Shown here piece by piece: positions 35,299 to 47,447 of a DNA stretch of 64,000 bases. The stretch is from positions 13,969,950-14,033,949 of the forward strand of contig CM019822.1 in NCBI GenBank assembly GCA_009763385.1. Reading direction: 5' to 3'. How positions within the stretch are numbered: the first letter of the stretch is position 1; each line of letters begins with the position of its first letter. The position numbers and the translations under genes are program-made. The DNA is from Coix lacryma-jobi var. lacryma-jobi (Eukaryota > Streptophyta > Magnoliopsida > Poales > Poaceae). The notes beneath the pieces are model-generated. The model was given only the letters and a program-made list of their open reading frames with translations. It was not told the DNA's origin and ran no database searches.

Positions 35299-36462
35299 GA
35301 AAGCGCGCTCGTCAGCTTTCTGAGGGACAACGTAAGCGTCTTCGCGTGGAAACCCGCGGACATGCCCGGCGTACCTCGGGAGCTGGTCGAGCACTCCTTG
35401 GACGTTTCGAAGACCGCCAAACCAATCAAACAGAAGCTACGACGGTTCGCTCGTGACAAAAAGGAGGCCATTAGGGTAGAAATCGCACGACTGTTAGCTG
35501 CCGGTTTCATAAAAGAAGTGTATCACCCGGAGTGGCTTGCCAACCCGGTTTTAGTTCAAAAGAAGAATAAAGAGTGGAGAATGTGCGTTGATTATACCGA
35601 TCTCAACAAACACTGCCCTAAGGACTCCTTCGCTTTACCTCGCATTGACGAGCTCGTTGACTCTACGGCTGGATGCGAGCTCTTGTCTTTCCTAGATTGC
35701 TATTCTGGGTACCATCAAATTTCTCTGAGAGAAGAGGATCAGCCCAAAACTTCGTTTATCACACCCTTTGGCACATATTGTTATACCACGATGTCGTTTG
35801 GGCTCAAAAACGCCGGGGCCACTTACCAAAGGGCAATACAGAAGTGCCTCGCCGAAGAAATCCGAGCAGAGCTCGTGGCTGCCTATGTTGACGACATCGT
35901 CGTAAAAACAAGATCGGCTCATACTCTGGTCGATGACCTGCGCGCCACCTTTTCAGCCCTCAACAGGTTCCGATGGAAACTTAACCCTAAAAAGTGTACC
36001 TTCGGGGTCCCCTCCGGCATCCTGTTAGGGAATATAGTAAGCAAAGACGGCCTACGGCCAAACCCCGAAAAAGTACAAGCCATCCTAAGAATGAAGTCTC
36101 CGAAGTGCGTAAAAGACGTCCAGAAGCTAACTGGGTGCATGGCAGCCCTAAGTCGTTACATATCACGACTCGGAGACAAAGGCCTCCCATTCTTTAAATT
36201 GCTCAAAGCTTCTGAGAAGTTCGAGTGGTCCAAGGACGCCGAAACCGCCTTTCAAGACCTCAAACAACTCCTGACAACGCCACCATTATTGGCTGCGCCA
36301 GCGGATGGCGAAACCCTATTGATATACATCGCGGCCACTGACCGAGTCGTAAGCACCGTTGTGGTTGTGGAGCGAGAGGAGGAAGGGCATGCATACAAGG
36401 TTCAGCGCCCGATATACTATATCAGTGAAGTACTCAACGACTCCAAATCAAGATACCCCTAG
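35299..36462 (+). pseudogene. Gypsy reverse transcriptase region
   Basis: Same frame as gag, continuing after the TAG. It opens FAWKPADMPGVPRELVEH, a Tat-type linker, then RT with the thumb/finger motifs FLDCYSGYHQI and the catalytic AYVDDIVVK. The first part of RNase H starts near codon 290. It ends at TAG 36460-36462 within the RYP-QKLLYAI motif, again in place of a CAG. Confidence 0.9.
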
Positions 36463-38490
36463 GTACAAAAGCTGCTATATGCGATACTAATCACATCTCG
36501 TAAACTGCGGCACTATTTTGATTATTATTCCATTGCGGTGGTTACTGAGTACCCGCTCGGAGATATTCTACGCAACAAGGACGCAAATGGCCGTATTATC
36601 AAATGGGCCCTGGAGCTAGCCCCGTTTTCTCTCGAATTTCGCAGCCGAACATCCATTAAATCTCAGGCGCTTGTCGATTTCATCGTTGAATGGACCGACA
36701 TGACAACACCCATACCTCCGGCTAGTACCGAGCACTGGACAATGTACTTTGACGGGTCTTTGAACCTTGAAGGAGCAGGAGCAGGCATACACTTTGTATC
36801 ACCTTCTGGAGACAAGCTGAGCTATGTCCTCCGGATACATTTCAAAGCGTCTAATAATGCAGCCGAGTATGAAGCTTGCCTCCACGGCCTCCGGATCGCA
36901 ATCGAGTTAGGAGTTAAAAGGCTAGAGGTTTTTGGCGATTCCGCCCTAGTCATAAACCAAGTCAACAAGGATTGGGATGCCACCAGCGAAAAGATGGACG
37001 CCTACGTTGCCGAGATAAGAAAACTCGAAGGAAAATTCTATGGTCTACAGTTTCAGCACGTAGTACGCGCTGACAACCAGGCAGCAGATGCACTTTCCAA
37101 ACTCGGTTCGACCAGGTCGCAAATCCCTCATGGTGTCTTTGTCCAGGACCTGGCCAAACCGTCCATCGAGCAAGATTCTGCAGGGGCCACCGACCAGCCC
37201 CAAATCGACCAGACTGTCGCTTCCGTACAATTGCCAGCCAATGATTGGAGGGATCAGTTCATAAGATACCTCGCTAGCGCGGACATCCCTCAAGACAAGA
37301 TCGAAGCCGAGCGCCTTATTCGGCGCAGCAAGCAGTATCTCTTAGTAGACGGAAAGCTCATGCGCAAAAGCGCCAAAGAGGAGTTGTTGCTAAAATGCGT
37401 TTCCCAAGAAGAAGGCATCCGAATTCTGGAGGACATACATGCAGGCATATGTGGCAACCATGCAGCTTCCCGAACCCTGGTCGGGAAGGCGTTCCGAGCG
37501 GGGTTTTACTGGCCCTCAGCGGTGGCTGACACAGAAAAGCTAGTCAAATATTGTGAAGGGTGTCAATTTTTCGCCAAACAGATCCATGTCCCAGCTCACG
37601 ACCTACAAGCCATACCAGCCTCCTGGCCTTTCTCATGCTGGGGACTGGACATGATTGGGCCGCTCAAGACAGCACCCGGAGGGTTCAAGTACGTCTACGT
37701 CATGATCGATAAGTTTTCCAAATGGATAGAGTACAAGCCTTTGGTCAAACCCACGGCCCAAAAAGCAGCCGAGCTGCTAAACGACATCATCCATCGATTC
37801 GGCTTACCTAATTGCATAATTACCGACCTGGGCTCCACCTTCACCGGCTCAGAATTCTGGGACTTTTGTGAAGAGAGGAGTATAATCGTGAAATACGTCT
37901 CCGTCGCTCACCCAAGGGCTAATGGGCAGGTTGAAAGAGCAAATGGCATGGTACTCGACGCGTTAAAAAAGAGGTTGTATAGAGCCAACGACCAGGATCA
38001 GAAGGCTGGTAGATGGTTAAAAGAGTTACCATCCGTCGTTTGGGGGCTTCGAACACAACCAAGCAGAAGCACAGGCACTTCACCTTACTACATGGTGTTC
38101 GGCGCCGAAGCAATCTTGCCAGCTGATATAGCGTTCAGATCGCCAAGGGTGGAGCTGCACAACCAGGAAATGTCCGACCAGGCAAGAGAACTTGAAGTCA
38201 ACTGCATCGAGGAACGAAGACTGGATTCATGCATCCGAACAGCCAAATACGTTGAAAGCCTACGCCGATACTTCAATAGGAACGTTAAAGAACGGTTCTT
38301 CGCCGTTGGGGATCTGGTCTTGAGGCGCATCCAAAGCACTGCCGGGTTGCACAAACTATCTTCTCATTGGGAAGGCCCTTATATCGTGAAGCAGGTCACA
38401 CGACCTACATCGTACAGGCTCACTGACCTAAGCGGGACTGATGTCCCTAACTCATGGCATATCGACCAGCTACGACGTTTTTACGCATGA
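36463..38490 (+). pseudogene. Gypsy RNase H and integrase region
   Basis: The same frame resumes. It shows the dual RNase H arrangement of the Tat lineage: the remainder of the first RNase H, then a second with MYFDGSLNLEGAGAG, YEACLHGLRIA and VFGDSALVINQVN. The zinc finger HAASRTLVGK..CEGCQFF and an integrase core follow (GLDMIGPLK, ITDLGSTFTG, a Glu in ANGQVERANG). The C-terminus ends WHIDQLRRFYA with TGA at 38488-38490. Confidence 0.88.
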
Positions 38491-38797
38491 TTATGCAGAG
38501 TTAAACGATATGTACTTGGCCCTGTATTTTTATGGAATATTTTGAATAAGACACCGTTGTTTTTCGCTCAGATCACCCACTGCAATGCGAATTTGGGGTA
38601 TAAGATTAAGTTCATACATGTTCAGATTAATAGTTCACAAGAGCGGACATAAAAGTTTCTTGGTCCTATGGAGCGCTGGACTCTCCAGGTTCCCCAAGCA
38701 GGTCCAAGTCTTTCACGAGCACAGCAGTCGTCTCCCGAGCCCCCTCAATCAGCTCCGACGCCTGAGCCTCCGACGTATTTCGAGGAAAGCCAGCTTC
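38491..38797 (+). other. remnant of the Gypsy 3' spacer, truncated
   Basis: About 300 bp after integrase and before Copia sequence resumes. Tat elements normally have a longer spacer and then a polypurine tract and LTR; neither is seen. Its end (...CCAGCTTC) abuts CAGCC TCTCG of the Copia RT. Confidence 0.65.
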
Positions 38798-40906
38798 CAG
38801 CCTCTCGTACCATGCTCTTGGTGCTTGCTTCAAACCATACAACGCCTTTTTGAGCTTGTAAACATGGTTGGGCTTCTTGTCATCTTCAAAACCGGGAGGT
38901 TGTTCTACAAATACTAACTCATTGATATACCCATTGAGAAATGCACTTTTGACATCCATTTGATATAACTTGATATTATGAGCACATGCATAAGCCAATA
39001 GAATTCTAATTGCTTCCATTCTTGCAACCGGTGCATATGTTTCTCCAAAATCAAGACCTTCAACTTGAGTGTAGCCTTGAGCTACCAATCTTGCTTTGTT
39101 TCTTACTACTATCCCATCTTGATCTTGCTTATTTTGAAATACCCATTTGGTTCCAATTACATTGTAATTCTTTGGTCTCTCAACAAGTTCCCAAACTTGG
39201 TTGCGGGTGAAGTTGTTTAGCTCTTCATGCATAGCGTTTACCCAATCAACATCCATCAATGCATCTTCTATCTTGGTTGGCTCAAATGATGTCACAAAAG
39301 AAAAATGCTCACAAAATGATGCCAATCTTGATCTTGTTTGCACACCACTTCTAATATCCCCAACAATTTGATCTATGGGATGATCTCTTGCAATATTGGT
39401 TGGTTGGAGGATTTGCACTTGATTGCTTGGTTGAGATGAACTAGCTTGTTGATCTTCACTAGCACTTGATTGATCATGAGAACCACTAGCTTGATTTGCA
39501 TCAACTTGCACATTTGAGGAGAACATTTGGTCATCTTCATTATCATCCACTTGTCTTGGCCTAATATCACCAATATCCATATTCTTCATTGCATTTGACA
39601 ATTGAGTGCCTCTCACATCATTAAGATTTTCATTTCCTTCTTGAGAGCCCTTAGTTTCATCAAATTCAACATCATGCACTTCTTCCATAATACCACTAGC
39701 CAAGTTCCAAACTCTATATGCTTTGCTTGTTGTTGAATATCCAAGTAAGAATCCTTCATCACATTTCTTCTCAAATTTGCTCAATCTTGCACCTTTCTTC
39801 AATATATAACATTTGCAACCAAAAACTCTAAAGTATGCGATATTTGGCTTTCTTCCATTTAATAGCTCATATGGTGTCTTCTCTAGCATGCCATGGCAAT
39901 AGAGACGGTTGCTACAATAGCAAGCCGTATTGATAGCTTCGGCCCAAAAGGAATGACTGACATTGTATTCACTGAGCATAGACCTTGCCATATCAATCAA
40001 AGTTCTGTTCTTCCTTTCAACAATCCCATTTGATTGAGGAGTATACTTGGGTGAGAATTGATGTCTAATGCCAAAGTCATCACACAACTCATCAATTCTT
40101 GTATTCTTAAATTCACTCTCATTGTCACTTCTAACTTTCTTGATTGTTGTTTCAAACTCATTCTGACATCTCTTGACAAAAGTTTTGAAGATATCAAAAG
40201 TTTCACTTTTATCACTAAGAAAGAAGACCCATGTGTATCTAGTGTAATCATCCACTATCACAAAGCCATATTTACTTCCACCGATGCTAGTGTATGTTGT
40301 TGGTCCAAATAAATCCATGTGCAATAACTCAAATGCTTTGCTAGTACTCATCATGCTTTTCTTAGGATGGGAGTTACCAACTTGTTTGCCAGCTTGACAA
40401 GAGCTACAAAGTTTATCCTTCTCAAAAGTGACATCTTTCAAGCCTCTAACTAAATCATGCTTCACTATTTTGTTTAACTGTTTCATTCCAACATGACCAA
40501 GCCTTCTATGCCATAACCAACCCAAACCAGATTTAGTGAACAAGCATGTTGACAGCTGGGTTTCACTAGCATTGAAATCAACCAAGTATAGGTTCTCATA
40601 TCTAAATCCTTTGAATATCAAATTAGAACCATCTACACTTATGATATCATCAACTCCAAAAATGCATTTGAAACCAAGATCACACAACTGAGCGACTGAC
40701 AGTAAATTGAAGTTCAAGCTCTCAACTAGCAACACATTGGAAATGCTCATGTCATTGGATATTGCGATCTTACCAAGCCCTTTAACCTTGCCTTTGCCAT
40801 TGTCACCAAATGTGATAGAATCAAAACCATGATTGCCGCTTGAATTGATTGAATTGAACATTCTTGAATCCCCGGTCATATGTTGAGTGCACCCACTATC
40901 AAGCAC
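38798..40906 (-). pseudogene. Copia pol, N-terminal part (protease, integrase, RT start)
   Basis: On the minus strand from about 40906. Protease motif LDSGCTQHMTG, pre-integrase zinc finger (HRRLGHVGMKQL..CSSCQAGK), integrase core (MDLFGPT, VRSDNESEF, an SNGIVERKNRTL Glu), then the start of RT (WVFQNKQDQDG, MDVKSAFLNG, LYGLKQAPRAWYERL). The frame then runs into antisense Gypsy sequence and stops at 38666, an artefact. In the pol frame a TAG lies just upstream of the protease (near 40935), so pol expression would need bypass of the gag stop. Partner of 30509-31563. Confidence 0.9.
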
Positions 40907-40949
40907 CCAATGCCTCCCTCCGACTTTATAGTTGACCTACAAGAACAAA

Positions 40950-42934
40950 TCAATCCTTTTTAGGTACCCAAACCTTTTTGGGTCCTCCAAGATTAGTGAC
41001 CAAACTCTTTGGTACCCAAATAGCTTTCTTCTTTGAGCCCACAATTGGTGTACCAATGAATTTAGCTTTTATGCCATTAACACCCTTGGTAAGCAAATAA
41101 CAAGAATCAAATTTAATAGAGGATACATTAGCGTTTTTGTTCTTGTTCTTGCAATATTGCTCTACATGCCCACTTTGCTTGCATCTAGCGCAAAACCGAC
41201 CATTGCTCTTCACAAAACTAGTCTTGTGAGTAGCAAAAGCCGCCTTGCCATTCTTGGGGATATAGCCCAATCCCTCTTTGTTGAGAGAAAAACGTTGGCT
41301 ACCCAAGCACTTAAGCAAGCGGGCCTCACCACCATAGGCTTTACCTAAGGCGTGAGTGAGCTCATTTACCTCCTTCTTCAATGTCTCATTTTCAACCATG
41401 AGTGAGGCATCACAAGTGAAGCCATCATCCATAGATGAAGTAGTAGTGGTAGATGATGAGCTACATGAAGGGTTAGTAGCAGCAATAATAATAGGCTTAT
41501 AGAAAGATTCATCGATTATATCACAAGCTATGCCTATGTCACATGTTTTAACCACTTTTTCAGTTTTAGCTTGATCAACAAGTGAGGAGTGAGCTTCCTT
41601 AAGCTTAGTGTGAGCATTGCCAAGCTCCTCATGGGCTTCCACTAGCCTCTCATGAGTAGCATTGAGCTCCTCAAAGGATTGCTCAAGAGCTTTTAGTCTC
41701 TTTTGCAATTCTTTGCACTCCTTTCTCTTTTTATCAAAATGTTCTCTAGCATCATCAAGCATTTCAATTAATTCATCTTTAGTGGGTTCATCATCATCAC
41801 TATCACTCTCATCATCATCAGATAGTACCTTTGTGGCCTTAGCCATGAAGCATGATGGAGTGTCGAAGATTGAAGGCTTGTTGTTGATAGCAATACTTGC
41901 AAGTGCCTTCTTCTTGCTTGTCTTGCGATCTTCATTATCACTATCTTCATCACTATCACTTGTGGATGCATCACTATCCCAAGTGACCATATATGATTGC
42001 CCCTTCTTCTTCTTTGTGTAATTCTTCTTTTCTTTCTTCTCCTTCTTCTTGTCCTTCTTGTTGTCATTATCATCATTCTCACTGTTGTACGGACATTGAG
42101 CAACAAGATGGTCCTTGCTACCGCACTTGAAGCACCTCCTTGGTTCATCCTTGTTCTTGTATGAAGTCTTCTTCCTCCTTGCCCGGTAGCCCTTCTTCTT
42201 CATGAATTTGCCAAACCTTTTGACAAATAGAGCCATCTCTTCATCATCGTCATCACTGTCATTTGAGCAGTTATCTTCGCTAGAATCTTCTTTCTTTGCT
42301 TTGCCCTTGTTCTTTGATGATGATGTTGTGGCTTTGAATGCCACACTCTTCTTCTTCTCATCCTTCTTCACTTCTTGATCATTCTCATCTCTATAGGTGT
42401 CATCGGTCATTACATCTCCAAGAACTTGGTTTGGTGTCATAGTGTCCAAACCGCTTCTTACAAGCAACGTGACTAACATGCCAAATCTGTTGGGAAGACA
42501 TCTCAAGAATTTATGAGAGAAGTCTTTGTCCTTCACCTCTTCTCCGAGTGCTTTGAGATCATTGACAAGCACTTGAAGCCTATGGAACATCTCTGGAACA
42601 CTTTCATTTTCATTCATCTTGAAGCTAGCAAACTTTTCTTTGAGAATGTATGCTTTTGCTCCTTTCACTGCTTGAGTGCCCTCAAATGATTCTTCCAATT
42701 TCTTCCAAGCATCATATGCCATATCCAAATTTTTTATTTGCTCAAACACCCTCTCATCAACAGCATCATGAATAGCACTGAGAGCAATGTCATTGTTCTG
42801 CATCTTCTCTTCTTCGGCATTGGTGAGATTCTCCGGATCAACTATCTCAATCTTGACATCCACAACTTGCCATATCTTTCTATTGATTGACTTTAAATGA
42901 GTGGTCATTTTTGCCTTCCAATAGCCATAGTTTG
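40950..42934 (-). pseudogene. Sirevirus-like gag, main part
   Basis: About 650 codons, missing only the N-terminal ~15 residues, which lie beyond the inserted solo LTR (47345-47390). UBN2-type gag domain (AYDAWKKLEESFEG, PEMFHRLQVLVNDLKALGE), a zinc knuckle CFKCGSKDHLVAQC (CX2CX4HX4C), Lys/Asp-rich low-complexity tracts, a coiled-coil-like segment (EELNATHERLVEAHEELG) and a second knuckle CARCKQSGHVEQYC. It ends WVPKKD followed by TGA. The first in-frame ATG at 42908 is internal; the native start is at 47390. Confidence 0.88.
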
Positions 42935-45900
42935 TGAAATGACCTGATTTTCCACGAAGGGAAAATCCACAGAGTCAAGTGTAATAAAACTCTTTCGAGT
43001 CAAATTACCCGATAATCCAGTCAAATATCATAATCCATACTTCGAATAATAAAAGTACTTAATACGATAATACATTTATTACATCGCCAACAGGCGAAAA
43101 TTTAGATAAACAGCATCCGGAACAGCTTGAAGTAGACGAAGAAGCGCGATCGAACCCAACTTGAGCGTAGAAGCGAAAACCCCCTACTCTTCGAACTCCT
43201 CGGAGTGGTACTCCTCCTCGGAACCTGAAACCTCAATTTTCAGTACGATTTGTACTGGCCACACTTTCCCATCCTAAATGCTTTATATGTGGTAGTGGAT
43301 GCAACAGGTAAATGAAATTCAGACCTATCAGGCTGGGTTTTCCTATGCATATCAGTATAATAATTATGTATGTTTATCATGTTTCACCATTTAAACTTAT
43401 CACCGTATCCATCACCAATACACCATTCCCACACACACACATACTCTCGCTCAGTCGACAGAGGCCAGCTCCCTCCCAGCCTTTGTCTCAACGGCCCGCA
43501 GTCTCACCTGACTCACGGCCGGCACACTCTTGCCAGAGGAAGAAAAGAGAAGCTCTCACTAGTCGGAAACAAGTCAGGGAAAAGGTCCGCAGCCAACAAG
43601 TTGGCTAACGTATCGATCGATCAACCATACACTCTGCAGAGGTTCTACAATATCCACAAGATCGCCATCATCAGCACCCCGGATGTGCCTAGGCGGATAC
43701 CGGCCGCTTGCCAGCCTAGAGTAATGCCACCCTACCACTCAGCCCTGGATTCATCCCAAGTCTGTCTGGGATGGCTAAGTCTGTGAAGTCACGTTCCCTC
43801 TCCCGAAGTGGGGGCCTGGATCGTCTCAGAAGGGTGTGGGACTCTGATACCCGTACCTTCCTCGCACTCTCTCGCCTAGCAGTAGTGGCATTACCCCACC
43901 AGGTAGTCCGACCGTCCCCGTCCATAAGGAGCGAGTGGTATGTAAAGGTATTCCCCCGTGGTCAGGTCCCCGTTCCACCTAGGTTGACTAAGCCGGAATG
44001 TCTTCTCAAAGGTTTTCATTATATGTGCCACCACAGCACGCTCCTGATCTGGGCTCCACCAGCGGCTCACACCCAGATCCACCTCATGTCACCATTTAAC
44101 CCGCCACAGGTTTCACACCACAGGGGCATCCAGATATGCCCTACGGCAAGACTCGCACCAGGCTCGTCTTATATTCCGGCTTGGTCGACACAACCCTCAC
44201 CACCATACTCACCCAAAACACACGCAGCACACTCCCCGATATACACCGTATAACATTATGCACCGGTTTTTCACCGTAGCATAAATAAATATGATCAAGA
44301 TAGTATTTAGAGCGCGTGTGTCTATCATATCAGCTGGGTAGCAGGGAATAGGTTGCGTCAAGGCATGGGCTTACAAGCAAATCTATCATGCAAGTCCTAT
44401 ACTGAGCATCATTAAATTAGAAAGATAATTTAGCATGCGTAATGGGATCTACGAGGTTGGATGGGCTGTGGCACCTTGAGATTGATCGTTGCCTTGTTCC
44501 TCCTCGTAGTCGTGATCCTCGTTGTCAGGCGTCCCTTCCGGCTCTGAAAACATACGAAAACGGTCGCATTAGCGACATCTATAGAATAGCACAAAGAACG
44601 AATGGAAATTCAAAAGATCCAAATGCACTCAAACATAGTACCATTAGGTAGATCTCGATTTTAGATGAATTTAGCAACTTGAACCACTATTTTTGGAGTC
44701 TGTATGAATTAGTTATGAATTTCCGAAGTTTATTCTATTTTCTGAAAATAACAAATGACTGGTTAAACAGGGTGACGACACGTGTCGCTCTGTGACTGGT
44801 CAGTTCGGTGTCAGTGAATGACAGGTGGGTCCCACGGTCAGTGTTGATCTGATCAACGATGCTGATGTCAGCATGACGTCAGCGTTACGTCAACTCGGAC
44901 GCTTCTGTTCGCGTCCCTCGAGTGAGCCGAGGCCTCCCTCGGACGGTGATGCCGAGGACGCTACCCTCGAGTAAGTCGAGGCCTCCCTCGGACGGACGCT
45001 TCCCTCGAGTAAGTCGAGGCCTCCCTCGGGCTCGTGCCCCGGGCGAATCGGTGTTTTGCTCCGAGGCCTCCTCTCGGCCTCGTGCCTCGGGCGAATCGGT
45101 ATTTTGCACCGAGACTTTTCTCGGCCTCGAGCCTCGGGCGAATCGGTGTTTTGCACCGAGACTTCTCTCGGCCTCGAGCCTCGGGCGAATCGGTGTTTTG
45201 CACCGAGACTTCTCTCGGCCTCGAGCCTCGGGCGAATCGGTGTTTTGCACCGAGGCCTCCTTCAACCTCGAGCCTCGGGCGAATCGGTGTTTTGCACCGA
45301 GGCCTCCTTCAACTTCGAGCCTCGGGCGAATCGGTGTTTTCTCCCCTTTCTCCTCTGTTTTGTTACGGCGGCGCTCCGCCAACGGCGCGCTTGCGCCGGT
45401 GCTCAACTTCGCCTTCCTGGACTCGATTCGGTGCTTCAGCGTGATCGTGCTTCTACGGCGAATCGATCCAAGCCTCCAATTCCGTGATCTGGTGATCCTA
45501 GCGGCCAGCGTGGGTGACTCGGCGGCGGAGCCGCGGCGGTGTTATGCCGTTTGGCTAGTTCTGCTCCTCCCCAACCAAATTCGATCATACGGTCTCCTTC
45601 CCATCTCCTCTACTGCCTCCAGATCATGCTGCTGACCTCGGTAATCCCGGCAGCAACTCCACGCTTATGATCTCGCACGGCGGCACACAGCGGCGCGACC
45701 ATGCGACATCGGGACAAGCTCAATACCGGTCACCAGTTAATTCTACGGCGCGCACGGTGTTCTCCATCACTCGGTGATGCTATGCGGCCAGTTAGTTTCC
45801 CAACTCGAGGCCCGTGGCAACTGGAGCACAGGTTCGCCACGGCATGCCCAGCCGCGACGTCGCGCATGGTCATGACGTCTCGCCCTCTCGGCTAGAATGC

Positions 45901-47339
45901 TCCCCGGTCTATGGCTTCAACTAGAGTGTGCACGGGATTCTACTTCGAGTGGTGATCACCATCGGCTATCCAGCAGCGTCTCTTGTGGGCTATAGCGTTT
46001 GGGTCAACGTTTCGCCGCGGCGCGTCAGTTCGCGGCGACGTGCATGCGTTTCATCGCCGTGAGCTCGGTCTCCCTACCTAGTTCGGAGTGCGGTTCATGA
46101 GGCATCAACGTGTGCGCGGTGGTGTGAGTTCGCTCCGAGCCGATAGAGGCTCTGGCCTGCGCGCTCCGGTACGGGCGCCATGGCCGATGCAGAGGACGAA
46201 GATGGCGGAGGCGGCATGAGGCTTACCGTGGTGGCGGTGAAGATAGGATAGCGGTGCAGGGCGATTCGAGGCCGTGTAGTTCCGGTTGCAGTGCCGTGCA
46301 GCTCCTGGTTCACCCCGTGCTCTGCTTGCGGTCCTCTTCCTCGGCGCCGACGAATTCCGCGGCGGCGCTCCGGTTCCACCCGTCTCCGCCTCCGGCTCTC
46401 TCCCTTCTTCTGCCCTCAACTCTCCCCCTTGGCGGTGTGGTGTGGTGAGTGCGCCACGGTGTGGCGACGCTTGCTGGGAACCCAGGGGTTCCGGTGAGGG
46501 CTCTGCTTTTATGGGCGCAGGGTGCCCGTCGCGGTGGATGGCGGATCGGCCACGCAGCTCGATCCGAGGGTCGCGAGGCACTCCGATTCCACACGCCTCC
46601 AATTCAATCGCAGGGGGCAGGATTCCCTAGTTTGTTAGGGGTTGTTAGCCGCGGTCGGCCGAGGTGGCACGGTGGGGGCCGCCGCTGTTGCCGTGCTCTG
46701 TCTTCCGGCTTGCGCAAGAAGAAGAACGGAGATGGTTCTCGCTGACGCGTGGGGTCGGGTTGTTGGGGTCTCGGCGCGGAGGCGAGCGGTCGCACGCGAT
46801 GGTAGGGCCGCTCCGCGCGCGGTTGGGCTATCCGCGAGACCGTGCAAGCGCGCGCGTTTGGACCGGCTGCGTGGGCCGAGTGTGTGCGCAAGTTGAGCCG
46901 TGCGGGTTCGTGTGGTGCCGGGCCGAAATGGCCGCGCAGGTGGATTCACTCCGGGCGGTTAGCTGGGCTGCGCGAAAGGTTTTGGCCCAGACAGTCTGTT
47001 TACCTTTTCTCTATTTCACTTCCTAATTAGCTTAATGTTAATGTTAATCCTTATTCCAATTATTGATCTTAAGTTATGGGTTTGTCACGTAACATGTTTT
47101 GCAGGGTTTATGTATTGATGCATTTCACACAAGAAATCCAAGAAGAGCCAAATCACATATGCTTATTAATAGGTTATTTAGTTACACACTATGCACCTTA
47201 CCTAATGGTCAAGTATGAATGTTAATGCATATGCTAGAGTTTGACGCACAAGTAAGTTGTCTCACTCATCATGCAAGGTAAAAAGAAAAGAAAAATTTTG
47301 TGGTTGGGATTTTTGAGGTAGAATTTGTGGGTTGTTACA
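42935..47339 (-). mobile_element. 4.4-kb solo LTR inserted in gag
   Basis: On the plus strand it begins TGAAATGACCTG and ends GGGTTGTTACA. A perfect 5-bp duplication GTTTG lies at 42930-42934 and 47340-47344. Read on the minus strand it opens TGTAACAACCC and closes CAGGTCATTTCA. No terminal string recurs internally, no gag or pol is present, and removing the insert restores the gag frame. Size and ends suggest a long-LTR Gypsy (possibly Tekay-like), a guess. A 47-bp tandem array lies inside, and the 46000-46950 block is GC-rich with many spurious frames. Confidence 0.78.
45035..45345. repeat. 47-bp tandem array, about seven copies
   Basis: The unit is recognised by GCCTCGGGCGAATCGGTGTT and recurs at 45084, 45131, 45178, 45225, 45272 and 45319, exactly 47 bp apart. 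A first, slightly divergent copy starts at 45035. Since 47 is not a multiple of 3, the repeat cycles through all frames and produces long repetitive frames on both strands, none of which is a gene. A related repeat on CCCTCGAGTAAGTCGAGGCC precedes it at 44916-45030. Confidence 0.93.
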
Positions 47340-47447
47340 GTTTGTGCCATCAAATTGGGGTGGCCTTTTGGTGTTGTTGATATGAGCCATTTTGACACCG
47401 AAGGTTGTTAAGCCTCAAATAAACGGTGACCTTGCTCCGATACCAAT
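47340..47447 (-). other. Sirevirus gag N-terminus, leader and primer-binding site
   Basis: The gag ATG is 47390-47388 on the minus strand, reading MAHINNTK then RPPQFDGTN up to the solo-LTR junction at 47345. Upstream, only 57 bp separate the ATG from the 5' LTR. The primer site TTGGTATCGGAGCAAGG at 47431-47447 pairs with initiator methionine tRNA. Confidence 0.85.

Larger units (their letters stand above)
31564..38797 (+). mobile_element. Tat-lineage Gypsy retrotransposon lacking its 3' LTR
   Basis: It is inserted in the opposite orientation within the Copia RT. Present in order: a 5' LTR, primer site, gag-protease, RT, RNase H and integrase. After integrase only ~300 bp of element sequence follow before Copia coding sequence resumes at 38798-38803. 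No second copy of the 506-bp LTR occurs anywhere on the right. CAACC precedes the LTR (31559-31563), and CAGCC, one mismatch, stands at the right junction (38798-38802). The single long frame is broken by two TAG codons. Confidence 0.85.

Noticed and set aside
38666..38797. C-terminal extension of the Copia pol frame
   Set aside because: This part is antisense Gypsy sequence read through by chance after the insertion point.
43312..44253. 98-160-codon frames in the solo LTR
   Set aside because: No domains; they are part of an LTR with no coding function expected.
45035..45345. CRISPR-like regular spacing
   Set aside because: The 47-bp units are adjacent and nearly identical with no unique spacers, and the genome is eukaryotic.
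44885..45635. Long repetitive open frames on both strands (173 and 237 codons)
   Set aside because: They follow the 47-bp tandem array, which cycles through all frames. No start context or domain; they lie within a solo LTR.
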